Part shown: piece by piece, positions 1 to 4,974 of the stretch
How positions within the stretch are numbered: the stretch's first letter is position 1
How the letters are laid out: each line of letters begins with the position of its first letter
From: Bacteroidales bacterium
Lineage (GTDB): Bacteria > Bacteroidota > Bacteroidia > Bacteroidales > Bacteroidaceae
DNA: 12,095 nucleotides
Direction: 5' to 3'
Assembly: GCA_004557285.1 (NCBI GenBank)
Contig: SFEK01000056.1
Location: 1 to 12,095 of the forward strand
Notes under the pieces: model-generated
What the model saw: the letters and a program-made list of their open reading frames with translations, nothing else
What the model was told of the DNA's origin: nothing
Database searches by the model: none
Translations under genes and position numbers: made by a program

Positions 1-55
1 CTATATTGCCCTTCTTTCTTGGACTGGCATTGATAATCAGTAATTTATCTGTCAT
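1..55 (-). CDS. Flavodoxin-fold NAD(P)H-dependent FMN reductase, N-terminal fragment
   Basis: Reading leftward from the ATG at 55-53 gives 18 codons, MTDKLLIINASPRKKGNI, before the window ends. The pattern (hydrophobic strand, then N-A-S-P-R-K-K-G-N) is the first beta strand and FMN-phosphate loop of NADPH-dependent FMN reductases and related flavodoxin-fold proteins, usually about 180-200 residues long. Such proteins bind FMN and move electrons from NAD(P)H to quinones, metals or other acceptors in the cytoplasm. The gene starts only four bases after the stop of the DinB-like gene on the same strand, so the two probably share a transcript. The fold assignment rests on one short motif, and the specific substrate cannot be guessed. 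Confidence 0.7.
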   Translation of the reverse strand, partial: MTDKLLIINASPRKKGNI

Positions 56-59
56 GAGT

Positions 60-554
60 TTACAATAGTTCGTGTATCTGCCCGAAGTGCAGGTTCAAAT
101 GGTTGATATATCCGCATATCATGGCATCGAGAGTCACACGGCATCCCTCGTAGTCAATCCAGTAGTTGTTAAGTTTGGTTTCGTCAACAGAACGGACGAC
201 ATGGCAGATGTGCCGGTTATACAGTTTCAGCAGCATCACGAGCTGTTGCCAGTCTTCATGCTGATAGTCCTGAAGTTCTATCCACAGGTCATTGTCCTGA
301 GTATAGTCAGGGAACACGAGCATACCCATCTCCGTGTTAGGCATGGAATATCCGCAACGAGGGGCATACTGTAGGCGAACCATACGTTGGTGGTTGTTTG
401 ACGCAGAGTCAATAAGATGCCCCACGAGCATCTTCACCGTGCGGCCCTGGTTGTTCTTTTTCACGCTCACTTGTTCTTCCGTGAGCGATAGCAGCAATAG
501 TATCTCACGGTCAATAACCTCGTTGATACCATCTATTACTTCTTGAAATCTCAT
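60..554 (-). CDS. DinB family protein (four-helix metal-binding fold)
   Basis: The 164-residue product matches the DinB/YfiT-like fold: about 160 residues, mostly helical, with a histidine in helix 2 (LVGHLIDSA, H46) and a last helix with an HxxxH pair (NHLNLHFGQIHELL, H152 and H156). In this family the three histidines bind a divalent metal. Members include thiol transferases and many proteins of unknown role, so no substrate is proposed. The frame is open to an ATG at 578, with further ATGs at 572, 560 and 554. I chose 554 because the helix that opens the fold begins right there (MRFQEVIDGI). The upstream residues look like leader sequence, but 560 is equally possible. The stop lies four bases before the flavin reductase start, which suggests a two-gene operon. 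I found no convincing promoter upstream. Confidence 0.8.
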   Translation of the reverse strand: MRFQEVIDGINEVIDREILLLLSLTEEQVSVKKNNQGRTVKMLVGHLIDSASNNHQRMVRLQYAPRCGYSMPNTEMGMLVFPDYTQDNDLWIELQDYQHEDWQQLVMLLKLYNRHICHVVRSVDETKLNNYWIDYEGCRVTLDAMICGYINHLNLHFGQIHELL

Positions 555-700
555 ATACATTATTTCTACCATGCACAATACAGCTATCCACAGAATGCCA
601 TTAAAGCAGAAAACAACGTGAGCCTAATGTTTGCTACATGCGGCAAAATAGTCTTGTAAGTACTCCTGATCGGGCTTCGTTGCCGAAACCAGTTAGCTTC

Positions 701-775
701 ATTGCCCGAGGGATTATTAATCCATTGCCTGAGGGATTATTAATCCATCGCCCGAGGGATTATTAATCCATCGCT
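701..775. repeat. Three tandem 23-bp repeats with an internal palindrome
   Basis: Copies lie at 701-723, 724-746 and 747-769, head to tail with no spacer, and a partial fourth (ATCGC) follows at 770. The copies differ only in the first seven bases (ATTGCCC, ATTGCCT, ATCGCCC). The remaining 16 are identical and contain GGATTATTAATCC, an inverted repeat of six bases around a single T. The block is intergenic. It could be a multi-site protein-binding region, a variable-number repeat, or the remains of an intergenic repeat family. I do not recognise a named family. Confidence 0.9.
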
Positions 776-845
776 AATGTTGGCTCTATTCTTGTTTGCC
801 GCCAGTATCTATTCATCTGGCTCACATGATGTGAAAAGGTCATTT

Positions 846-880
846 AAACAAAGCCTTGGCATCTGTGTCAAACCAAGGGC
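846..880 (-). terminator. Possible intrinsic terminator of the YbjQ-family gene
   Basis: On the minus strand, about 70 bases after the stop of the YbjQ-family gene, CCTTGG (878-873) pairs with CCAAGG (859-854) around a 13-base loop. The hairpin is followed by the T-rich run CTTTGTTTA. The stem is only six pairs and the T-run is interrupted, so this is a moderate candidate. Confidence 0.4.
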
Positions 881-947
881 GAAGCGTTGTTCTTTCTGAC
901 CTCATCATTTGAATATGCTGATCTTCCGGCAAGAAAGATCATCTGGC

Positions 948-1265
948 CTATATCACCACTGCCGTACCACTTGCCGTCACCATGAGCATTGAACCATTGG
1001 CCCCAAGTGCCTCATAGTCGAGGTCTATGCCCACCACGGCATTGGCACCCATCATCTGGGCACGCTCCTGCATTTCCTTCAAGGCGATGTCTTTGGCTTC
1101 ACGAAGCACACTCTCATAAGAGCTGCTGCGCCCGCCCACGATATCGCGGATGCCTGCAAAAAAGTCCTTCACAAAGTTGGCACCGATGATGGTTTCACCT
1201 GTCACCAAACCCTTATACTCTCGGATTGGATGTCCCTCAATAGTGGGAGTTGTCGTTACTATCAT
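948..1265 (-). CDS. YbjQ family (UPF0145) protein
   Basis: The 105-residue product is full length for the YbjQ/UPF0145 family, which forms small pentameric cytoplasmic proteins sometimes labelled heavy-metal-binding. The family pattern is visible in order: a short N-terminal strand region (IVTTTPTIEG), G-L-V-T-G-E (19-24), the central glycine pair (IVGGRSSSYE, 42-51), a helix with regular Arg/Lys/Ala spacing (EAKDIALKEMQERA), and the signature MGANAVVGIDLDYE (72-85). The last strand ends in SGTAVVI. The biochemical role of the family is not established, and metal binding is an inference from structure papers, not something the sequence proves. It stands alone, with a possible promoter and dyad upstream at 1337-1367 and a possible terminator at 846-880. 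Confidence 0.85.
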   Translation of the reverse strand: MIVTTTPTIEGHPIREYKGLVTGETIIGANFVKDFFAGIRDIVGGRSSSYESVLREAKDIALKEMQERAQMMGANAVVGIDLDYEALGANGSMLMVTASGTAVVI

Positions 1266-1336
1266 AATACCTTATTTATTATATGTTGTTATTATTGTTC
1301 CGTTTCTTGTTTCTCACCAGCATCAGCGAGTTGGCC

Positions 1337-1367
1337 ACAAAGATACAGCTTATCTTGTGCAAAGATA
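1337..1367 (-). promoter_or_regulatory. Candidate promoter/operator region of the YbjQ-family gene
   Basis: Two minus-strand copies of TATCTTTG, matching the Bacteroidota -7 consensus TAnnTTTG, lie at 1345-1338 and 1367-1360. Between them is an inverted repeat: CACAAAGATA (1337-1346 region) faces TATCTTGTG (1351-1359). I could not find a matching TTTG -33 element at the normal distance for either box, so a promoter is plausible but not certain. The leader would be about 65-90 bases. Confidence 0.35.
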
Positions 1368-1585
1368 ACATGATTATTGAAAAACACCGTGTAAAAAACG
1401 GACAAAAACTTATCGGCATGACTCTACATCATCGGGGGACGATACCCATTCTACCGCATGCAGTGGCAAGACAAGATGAAAGGACTCCAAAAAATAAAGT
1501 AAAGACATAGTACAAGTCAACTACTATCTTAGAACAAAATCAATCTTATTTAACGTGAGTTCGATGAAATATAACTCATTGAAAA

Positions 1586-1617
1586 TTTGGTAATTAGCGA
1601 AATTTTTAGTAACTTTG
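1586..1617 (+). promoter_or_regulatory. Bacteroidota-type promoter of the IS982 transposase
   Basis: TTTG at 1586-1589 and TAACTTTG at 1610-1617 are separated by 20 bases, an exact match to the phylum consensus TTTG-N19-21-TAnnTTTG. Transcription would start around 1622-1625, only about 10 bases before the ATG at 1633. The -7 box also lies in an inverted repeat with the coding sequence (see findings). Confidence 0.65.
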
Positions 1618-1632
1618 TAGTGGATAAGAACA

Positions 1633-1890
1633 ATGAAACTAAAGAATTTCGCTATGATTACCGAGGACAAAGTTACTGAAATTTTCTGTATTGCAGATGA
1701 TTTTTGCAAAGTTTTTGATGCACAGATGGCAAAATATACGTTTAAGGCAGAAAGAAAGCGCAAGTATCACCGTGAAAGCCGCATGTCAATGGCAGAAATC
1801 ATGGTGATAATGATTCTCTTTCATTCATCAGAGTATCGCTGCTTAAAGCATTTCTGTCTCGAAAAGAATACAGCTCACCGCAAAGAATAG
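1633..1890 (+). pseudogene. IS982 family transposase, truncated after the N-terminal domain
   Basis: The first ~77 of 85 residues match the N-terminal part of Bacteroidota IS982 transposases: MITEDKVTEIFCIADDFCK (residues 8-26), then KYTFKAERKRKYHRESRMS and the hydrophobic helix MAEIMVIMILFHSSEYRCLKHFCLE, where the family pattern is H-S-S-x-Y-R-x-L-K-H-F. Complete family members have about 300 residues with a DDE nuclease domain, and none of that domain is present. After L-E the frame runs into eight unrelated residues (KNTAHRKE) and a stop, so the break is near 1863-1866 and looks like a deletion or recombination joint. The product cannot be an active transposase. Confidence 0.85.
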
Positions 1891-2020
1891 TAGAACTAAA
1901 AATGAGGTTTGTCAGTTGCGCTTAAAAAAAACAGCATCTGAACCGTGTGGTGGCGATTGGTTGTGGTGGCAATAAAAGACATGCCTCTTGTGTGCTTGTG
2001 ACAACTTTTTCGTTATCCTC

Positions 2021-2051
2021 TTTGCCAATTCAGGATAAATGATTACTTTTG
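2021..2051 (+). promoter_or_regulatory. Promoter of the DUF4494-yggS transcript
   Basis: TTTG at 2021-2024, a 19-base spacer and TACTTTTG at 2044-2051 match the Bacteroidota sigma-ABfr consensus. The predicted start near 2057 leaves a ~32-base A/T-rich leader before the ATG at 2089, with a TTAAAAAAATTGAT stretch in place of a Shine-Dalgarno site. Confidence 0.75.
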
Positions 2052-2088
2052 CAGTCTTCAAGTTGGACTTTTTAAAAAAATTGATATA

Positions 2089-2601
2089 ATGAGAAGTAGA
2101 ACAACAACATGGTTTGAGTGCAAGATCCGTTATGAAAAGATGATGGAAGACGGCACACAGAAGAAAGTGACCGAAACCTACACGGTTGATGCCCTGAGCT
2201 TTACAGAGGCAGAATCGAGTATCATTGAAGAAATGTCGGCATACATCAGCGGCGAATTTGAAGTGAGAGACATCAAGAAGGCTGCCTACGGTGAGGTGTT
2301 CTTCAGTGAGTTGCCTTCTGCTGACCGTTGGTACAAGACCAAACTGCAGTTTATCACCATCGACGACAAAACGGAAAAAGAGAAACGCTCAACGGTGAAT
2401 TACCTGGTGCATGCCGGTTCGCTGCCACAGGCCGTGAACAACATCGACGAGGTGATGGGCGGCACGATGATTGACTATGTCATCTCAAGCGTGGCCGAAA
2501 CACAAATCATGGACGTGTTTGAACACAACAAAATTGCCGCCAAGCCACAAGCTGACGACAAACCTGAATACGAACAAGAAAACAACACGGAGGCTAAATA
2601 A
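2089..2601 (+). CDS. DUF4494 family protein
   Basis: The 170-residue product matches the Bacteroidota family DUF4494: an opening RTTTWFECKIRYEKMMEDG (residues 4-22), then TETYTVDALSFTEAESSIIEEM and GEFEVRDIKKAAYGEVF, followed by a second half with WYKTKLQFITIDD and EKRSTVNYLVHAGSLPQAVNNIDEVM. The alternating strand and helix pattern suggests an alpha/beta protein with two similar halves (each has a strand-rich part followed by T/S-x-x-E/Q-A-x-x-x-I-x-E). There is no signal peptide or membrane segment, so it is cytoplasmic. The acidic, charged C-terminal 25 residues look disordered. The function is unknown. Its stop codon overlaps the yggS start (TAATG), so translation is probably coupled and a role near PLP or amino-acid metabolism is a reasonable guess only. 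Confidence 0.85.
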   Translation: MRSRTTTWFECKIRYEKMMEDGTQKKVTETYTVDALSFTEAESSIIEEMSAYISGEFEVRDIKKAAYGEVFFSELPSADRWYKTKLQFITIDDKTEKEKRSTVNYLVHAGSLPQAVNNIDEVMGGTMIDYVISSVAETQIMDVFEHNKIAAKPQADDKPEYEQENNTEAK

Positions 2602-3278
2602 TGACAAAGGTTGATGTGCAGGCCAACCTGCAGGCTATCAAGGACACGCTGCCGGAGCATGTCACTCTGGTGGCGGTCAGCAAATACCATCCCAATGAAC
2701 AACTGCTCGCCGCCTACGAGGCAGGGCAGAGAGTGTTCGGCGAAAGCCACGAACAGGAACTGTCGAAAAAGCACGACACACTGCCCGCTGACATCCAGTG
2801 GCACTTTATCGGACACCTGCAGACCAACAAGGTGAAATACATCGCTCCTTACATCACGATGATTGATGCCGTGGATTCGGTGAAACTGCTGAAGGAAATC
2901 AACAAGCAGGCATTGAAAAACAACCGCGTGATTGACGTGCTGCTGGAACTGCATATCGCCCAAGAAGCCACGAAATACGGTTTCACGCTGGAGGCTTGCC
3001 GCGAATATCTGGCTTCGGGAGAATGGCGCGAACTGAACAACGTGCGCATCTGCGGACTGATGATGATGGCCTCGAACACCGATGATGAGCAGCAGATAGC
3101 ACGCGAATTCAGTGAGGCTGCCACATTCTTCGACGAGGTGAAGACAACCTATTTCGCCGATGATGACGCCTTCTGCCAGCGTTCGTGGGGCATGAGCGAT
3201 GATTATCCCATAGCGGTGAAATGCCAGAGCACCATGGTGCGTGTGGGCACTGCGATCTTTGGGCCGAGGGTGTATTGA
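2601..3278 (+). CDS. yggS: YggS family pyridoxal phosphate homeostasis protein
   Basis: This 225-residue protein is full length for the YggS/PROSC (PLPHP) family, a single-domain TIM barrel related to the N-terminal half of alanine racemase. It binds pyridoxal 5'-phosphate through a lysine and controls the free PLP pool and amino-acid balance in the cytoplasm. It has no known catalytic turnover. Visible motifs are AVSKYHP with the Schiff-base lysine K28, FGESHEQE (variant of FGENYVQE), WHFIGHLQTNK (67-77), the GLMMMAS strand, WGMSDDY (196-202, usually MGMSxD) and the phosphate-binding end MVRVGTAIFGPR with R214. It begins inside the stop codon of the DUF4494 gene. No terminator follows, so the next gene may be on the same transcript. 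Confidence 0.95.
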   Translation: MTKVDVQANLQAIKDTLPEHVTLVAVSKYHPNEQLLAAYEAGQRVFGESHEQELSKKHDTLPADIQWHFIGHLQTNKVKYIAPYITMIDAVDSVKLLKEINKQALKNNRVIDVLLELHIAQEATKYGFTLEACREYLASGEWRELNNVRICGLMMMASNTDDEQQIAREFSEAATFFDEVKTTYFADDDAFCQRSWGMSDDYPIAVKCQSTMVRVGTAIFGPRVY

Positions 3279-3352
3279 CAATAGTCCTGATGGGGTGAAT
3301 GGAAGATATAACGATATTAAATAACAAACTGAAAATCAACAATATTATTGAC

Positions 3353-3976
3353 ATGAAAGTATTATTGGTCAATGGCAGTCCGCATCAGCATGGCTGCACC
3401 CATACTGCCTTGGAGGCTGTGGCCGCCGAGCTGATGACATGTGGCATAGAGAGCGAAATATTCTGGTGTGGCAACAAACCCATCATGGGTTGCGTGGGCT
3501 GTGGACATTGTGCTCAGTCGATGCGCTGCTGGAATGGGCAGGATACGGTCAACGCCTTTTTGGAGAAGGCCGAACAGGCTGATGGCTTCGTGTTTGGCAC
3601 ACCGATACATTTTGCCGGTCCGTCGGGCTTTATCAAGCCTTTCATGGACAGGGCCTTCTGCAGCAAGGCTGGGCTCTATACCAACAAACCGGCTGCCACG
3701 GTGGTGAGCTGTCGTCGTGGTGGGGCAACTGCCGGTTTTGACGACCTGAACAAGTATTACGGCATCAGCAACATGCCCACCGTGCCCTCGAACTATTGGA
3801 ACCAGGTGCACGGCAACACCGCCGAAGAGGTGTTGCAGGATGAAGAAGGCATGCAAACCATGCGCCGCTTGGCTCAGAACATGGCTTGGCTGTTGAAATG
3901 TATCGAGGCCGGACGTGAGGCAGGGGTGCCCTTGCCCGTAGCAGAAAAGAAGGTGAAAACCAATTTCATCAGATAA
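3353..3976 (+). CDS. Iron-sulfur flavoprotein-like NADPH-dependent reductase (flavodoxin fold)
   Basis: The 207-residue product starts with MKVLLVNGSPHQHGCTHTAL, the beta-1 strand and FMN-phosphate loop of the NADPH-dependent FMN reductase/Isf superfamily. FGTPIHFAGPSGFIKPFMDRAF is the second flavin contact region (P-I-x-F-x-x-P-S-G-x-x-K-x-F-x-D-R). The cysteines C47, C50, C53 and C59 form CX2CX2CX5C, the compact motif that holds a [4Fe-4S] cluster in methanogen Isf. A cluster here is an inference. The likely role is cytoplasmic electron transfer from a reduced nicotinamide or ferredoxin to an unknown acceptor. The frame is open from 3299, but the 18 extra residues precede the first strand and match nothing, so the ATG at 3353 is preferred. 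The next gene converges on it and also encodes a flavin/Fe-S protein. Confidence 0.85.
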   Translation: MKVLLVNGSPHQHGCTHTALEAVAAELMTCGIESEIFWCGNKPIMGCVGCGHCAQSMRCWNGQDTVNAFLEKAEQADGFVFGTPIHFAGPSGFIKPFMDRAFCSKAGLYTNKPAATVVSCRRGGATAGFDDLNKYYGISNMPTVPSNYWNQVHGNTAEEVLQDEEGMQTMRRLAQNMAWLLKCIEAGREAGVPLPVAEKKVKTNFIR

Positions 3977-3981
3977 GAAAG

Positions 3982-4014
3982 AAGGTGGACGAATTATTGT
4001 CCACCTTTGTTTTT
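3982..4014 (+). terminator. Intrinsic terminator between convergent genes
   Basis: AAGGTGGAC (3982-3990) pairs perfectly with GTCCACCTT (3999-4007) around an eight-base loop and is followed by TGTTTTT. It lies six bases after the iron-sulfur flavoprotein stop. Read on the minus strand the same hairpin covers the last codons and stop of the EFR1 gene and is followed by CTTTCTT, so it may stop both transcripts. Confidence 0.85.
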
Positions 4015-4782
4015 CCCAAAATAATATTGCCCCTTGCCTTTGGTGCGCCCACCATATTCGATGGCACGCTGCGGACAATGGTGGTAGCAGGCAAAGCAGG
4101 AGAGACACTCCCCGCTGTGCTGCCATTGCGGCCGTTTGTCGGCACCGATGGAAATGTTGCCTACAGGGCATACCCTCTGGCAGATGCCGCAACCGATACA
4201 ACGCTTGGCATCCACACGAAACGGTTTGTCGACAAGCAGGTGTTTCACAAAGAAATCACCGATGATGCGCGAGTTGATTTTCGGCCATCGGCCAATGGTT
4301 AATTCGCTGACTCCCTTTTTGTTGGCTTTGATGTCTTGAATGATTTGTTCAAGCATCTTTCCGGCGGTGTCAATTTTCCTTTTTTCGTTTTCCGGTTTGT
4401 CCACATCCATGAAAGGCAGACCGACATACGACTCGGGCATGAGCAGCGAATACACACTGTCTGCCATAATGCCACGCTGTGCCAGGTCGTGGCAGAAAAT
4501 GTCCATGGCCTCGCCCACGGTATCGCCTGCCGTGGTGAGGGCAAAACAGAAATGGCGTGAGGATTGGACAACGTGCAGCCGTGACACAAACTGGCGGACA
4601 TAGCGTGGAGGCCGCCATCCGTGAACGGGGAAACAGAAGCCCAGTCGCTCGCCCTCTGCCAGCCTCAGCTCAGCACCCTCTTGTGGCAAGGTGGTGATGT
4701 CAACAGCCACGTCGTGTAGCCCTTCGGCCAGCCTGGCAGCAGCCCAACGGGTGTTGCCCGTGCAAGAGAAATATAATATCAT
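3994..4782 (-). CDS. EFR1-type flavodoxin-ferredoxin fusion protein
   Basis: The 262-residue protein has a flavodoxin-like N-terminal domain and a C-terminal bacterial ferredoxin domain with two [4Fe-4S] sites. ILYFSCTGNTRWAAARLAEGL (2-22) is the FMN-phosphate loop, and GFCFPVHGWRPP is the second flavin loop. The cluster ligands are C195, C198, C201, C205 (CIGCGICQRVCP) and C226, C229, C232, C236 (CLSCFACYHHCP). Proteins of this design (NCBI name EFR1 family ferrodoxin) are common in anaerobes and are thought to carry electrons in the cytoplasm. The physiological partners are unknown. The last ~25 residues are a basic tail (GGRTKGKGQYYFGKNKGG). The gene converges on the iron-sulfur flavoprotein gene, sharing its terminator, and has a divergent promoter region with nhaD. 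Confidence 0.88.
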   Translation of the reverse strand: MILYFSCTGNTRWAAARLAEGLHDVAVDITTLPQEGAELRLAEGERLGFCFPVHGWRPPRYVRQFVSRLHVVQSSRHFCFALTTAGDTVGEAMDIFCHDLAQRGIMADSVYSLLMPESYVGLPFMDVDKPENEKRKIDTAGKMLEQIIQDIKANKKGVSELTIGRWPKINSRIIGDFFVKHLLVDKPFRVDAKRCIGCGICQRVCPVGNISIGADKRPQWQHSGECLSCFACYHHCPQRAIEYGGRTKGKGQYYFGKNKGGQ

Positions 4783-4811
4783 GACCAGGTGTGATGTTTT
4801 TTTATTGTCTG

Positions 4812-4844
4812 CAAAAATAACAAAAAAGCGGCAGACAGCCCAAT
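4812..4844 (-). promoter_or_regulatory. Candidate promoter of the EFR1-type gene
   Basis: On the minus strand TATTTTTG (4819-4812) fits the -7 element TAnnTTTG, and ATTG (4844-4841) lies 21 bases upstream as a weak -33 element. The start would be near 4806, giving a ~23-base leader. A perfect seven-base inverted repeat, TGTCTGC (4806-4812) and GCAGACA (4831-4837), brackets the region and could be an operator. Confidence 0.4.
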
Positions 4845-4923
4845 TTATTGCAGCAATGTTTTCAATCTGGCCTCATTTTTGTTCAAATCAGGTTAAAGAG
4901 TGCTTTTTTTAGGCGGATATTTT

Positions 4924-4953
4924 TTTGCAGAATAATAATTTTTCGTAAATTTG
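4924..4953 (+). promoter_or_regulatory. Promoter of nhaD
   Basis: TTTG (4924-4927) and TAAATTTG (4946-4953) are 18 bases apart, one shorter than the usual 19-21, so the -33 element is a slightly imperfect fit. The -7 box is a full match. The predicted start near 4960 leaves a ~15-base leader before the ATG at 4975. Confidence 0.6.
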
Positions 4954-4974
4954 TAGCGCATAAAGAAAATTGTT

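Larger units (their letters stand above)
579..947. other. Intergenic region between divergently placed minus-strand genes, no gene seen
   Basis: This 369-base stretch has no open frame with coding character on either strand. It holds the tandem palindromic repeats at 701-775 and, nearer the YbjQ-family gene, a hairpin at 853-880 that may terminate that gene. A second hairpin (GATCTT at 920-925 with AAGATC at 935-940) has no T-tract on either side. I see no tRNA-like or other recognisable RNA fold. Confidence 0.6.
1266..1632. other. Intergenic region with the left part of an IS remnant, no intact gene
   Basis: This 367-base stretch separates the YbjQ-family gene from the transposase fragment. 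It contains the possible YbjQ promoter (1337-1367), a short plus-strand reading frame at 1422-1502 that may be a leftover C-terminus, and from about 1550 on the 5' end, promoter and leader of an IS982-type element. No complete gene or structural RNA was recognised. Confidence 0.6.
1550..1890 (+). mobile_element. IS982-type insertion sequence remnant (left part only)
   Basis: The element keeps its 5' non-coding end, its own promoter and the N-terminal quarter of the transposase. The left edge is put near 1550, where the AT-rich sequence reading AACGTGAGTTCGATG begins, because sequence upstream of it has a different character. No matching inverted copy (CATCGAACTCACGTT) is found between 1890 and 2088, so the right end appears to be lost, and target duplications cannot be identified. 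The exact boundaries are uncertain. Confidence 0.55.

Noticed and set aside
701..775. CRISPR array
   Set aside because: The copies abut with no unique spacers, and no cas genes are nearby.
920..940. GATCTT/AAGATC hairpin as a terminator
   Set aside because: No T-run follows on either strand; the hairpin at 853-880 is a better candidate.
1946..1973. Two 12-base direct repeats, TGTGGTGGCGAT and TGTGGTGGCAAT
   Set aside because: Short, simple G/T sequence with one mismatch; could be chance.
2475..3281. Long minus-strand reading frame opposite yggS (268 codons)
   Set aside because: It is antisense to a clear yggS and DUF4494; the composition (His, Arg, Gln rich) is that of a shadow frame.
3299..3352. 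Earlier in-frame start for the iron-sulfur flavoprotein
   Set aside because: The 18 added residues precede the first beta strand and match no family feature.
3362..4201. Long minus-strand frame of 279 codons
   Set aside because: It lies opposite the iron-sulfur flavoprotein gene and in a wrong frame of the EFR1 gene, with no recognisable motif.
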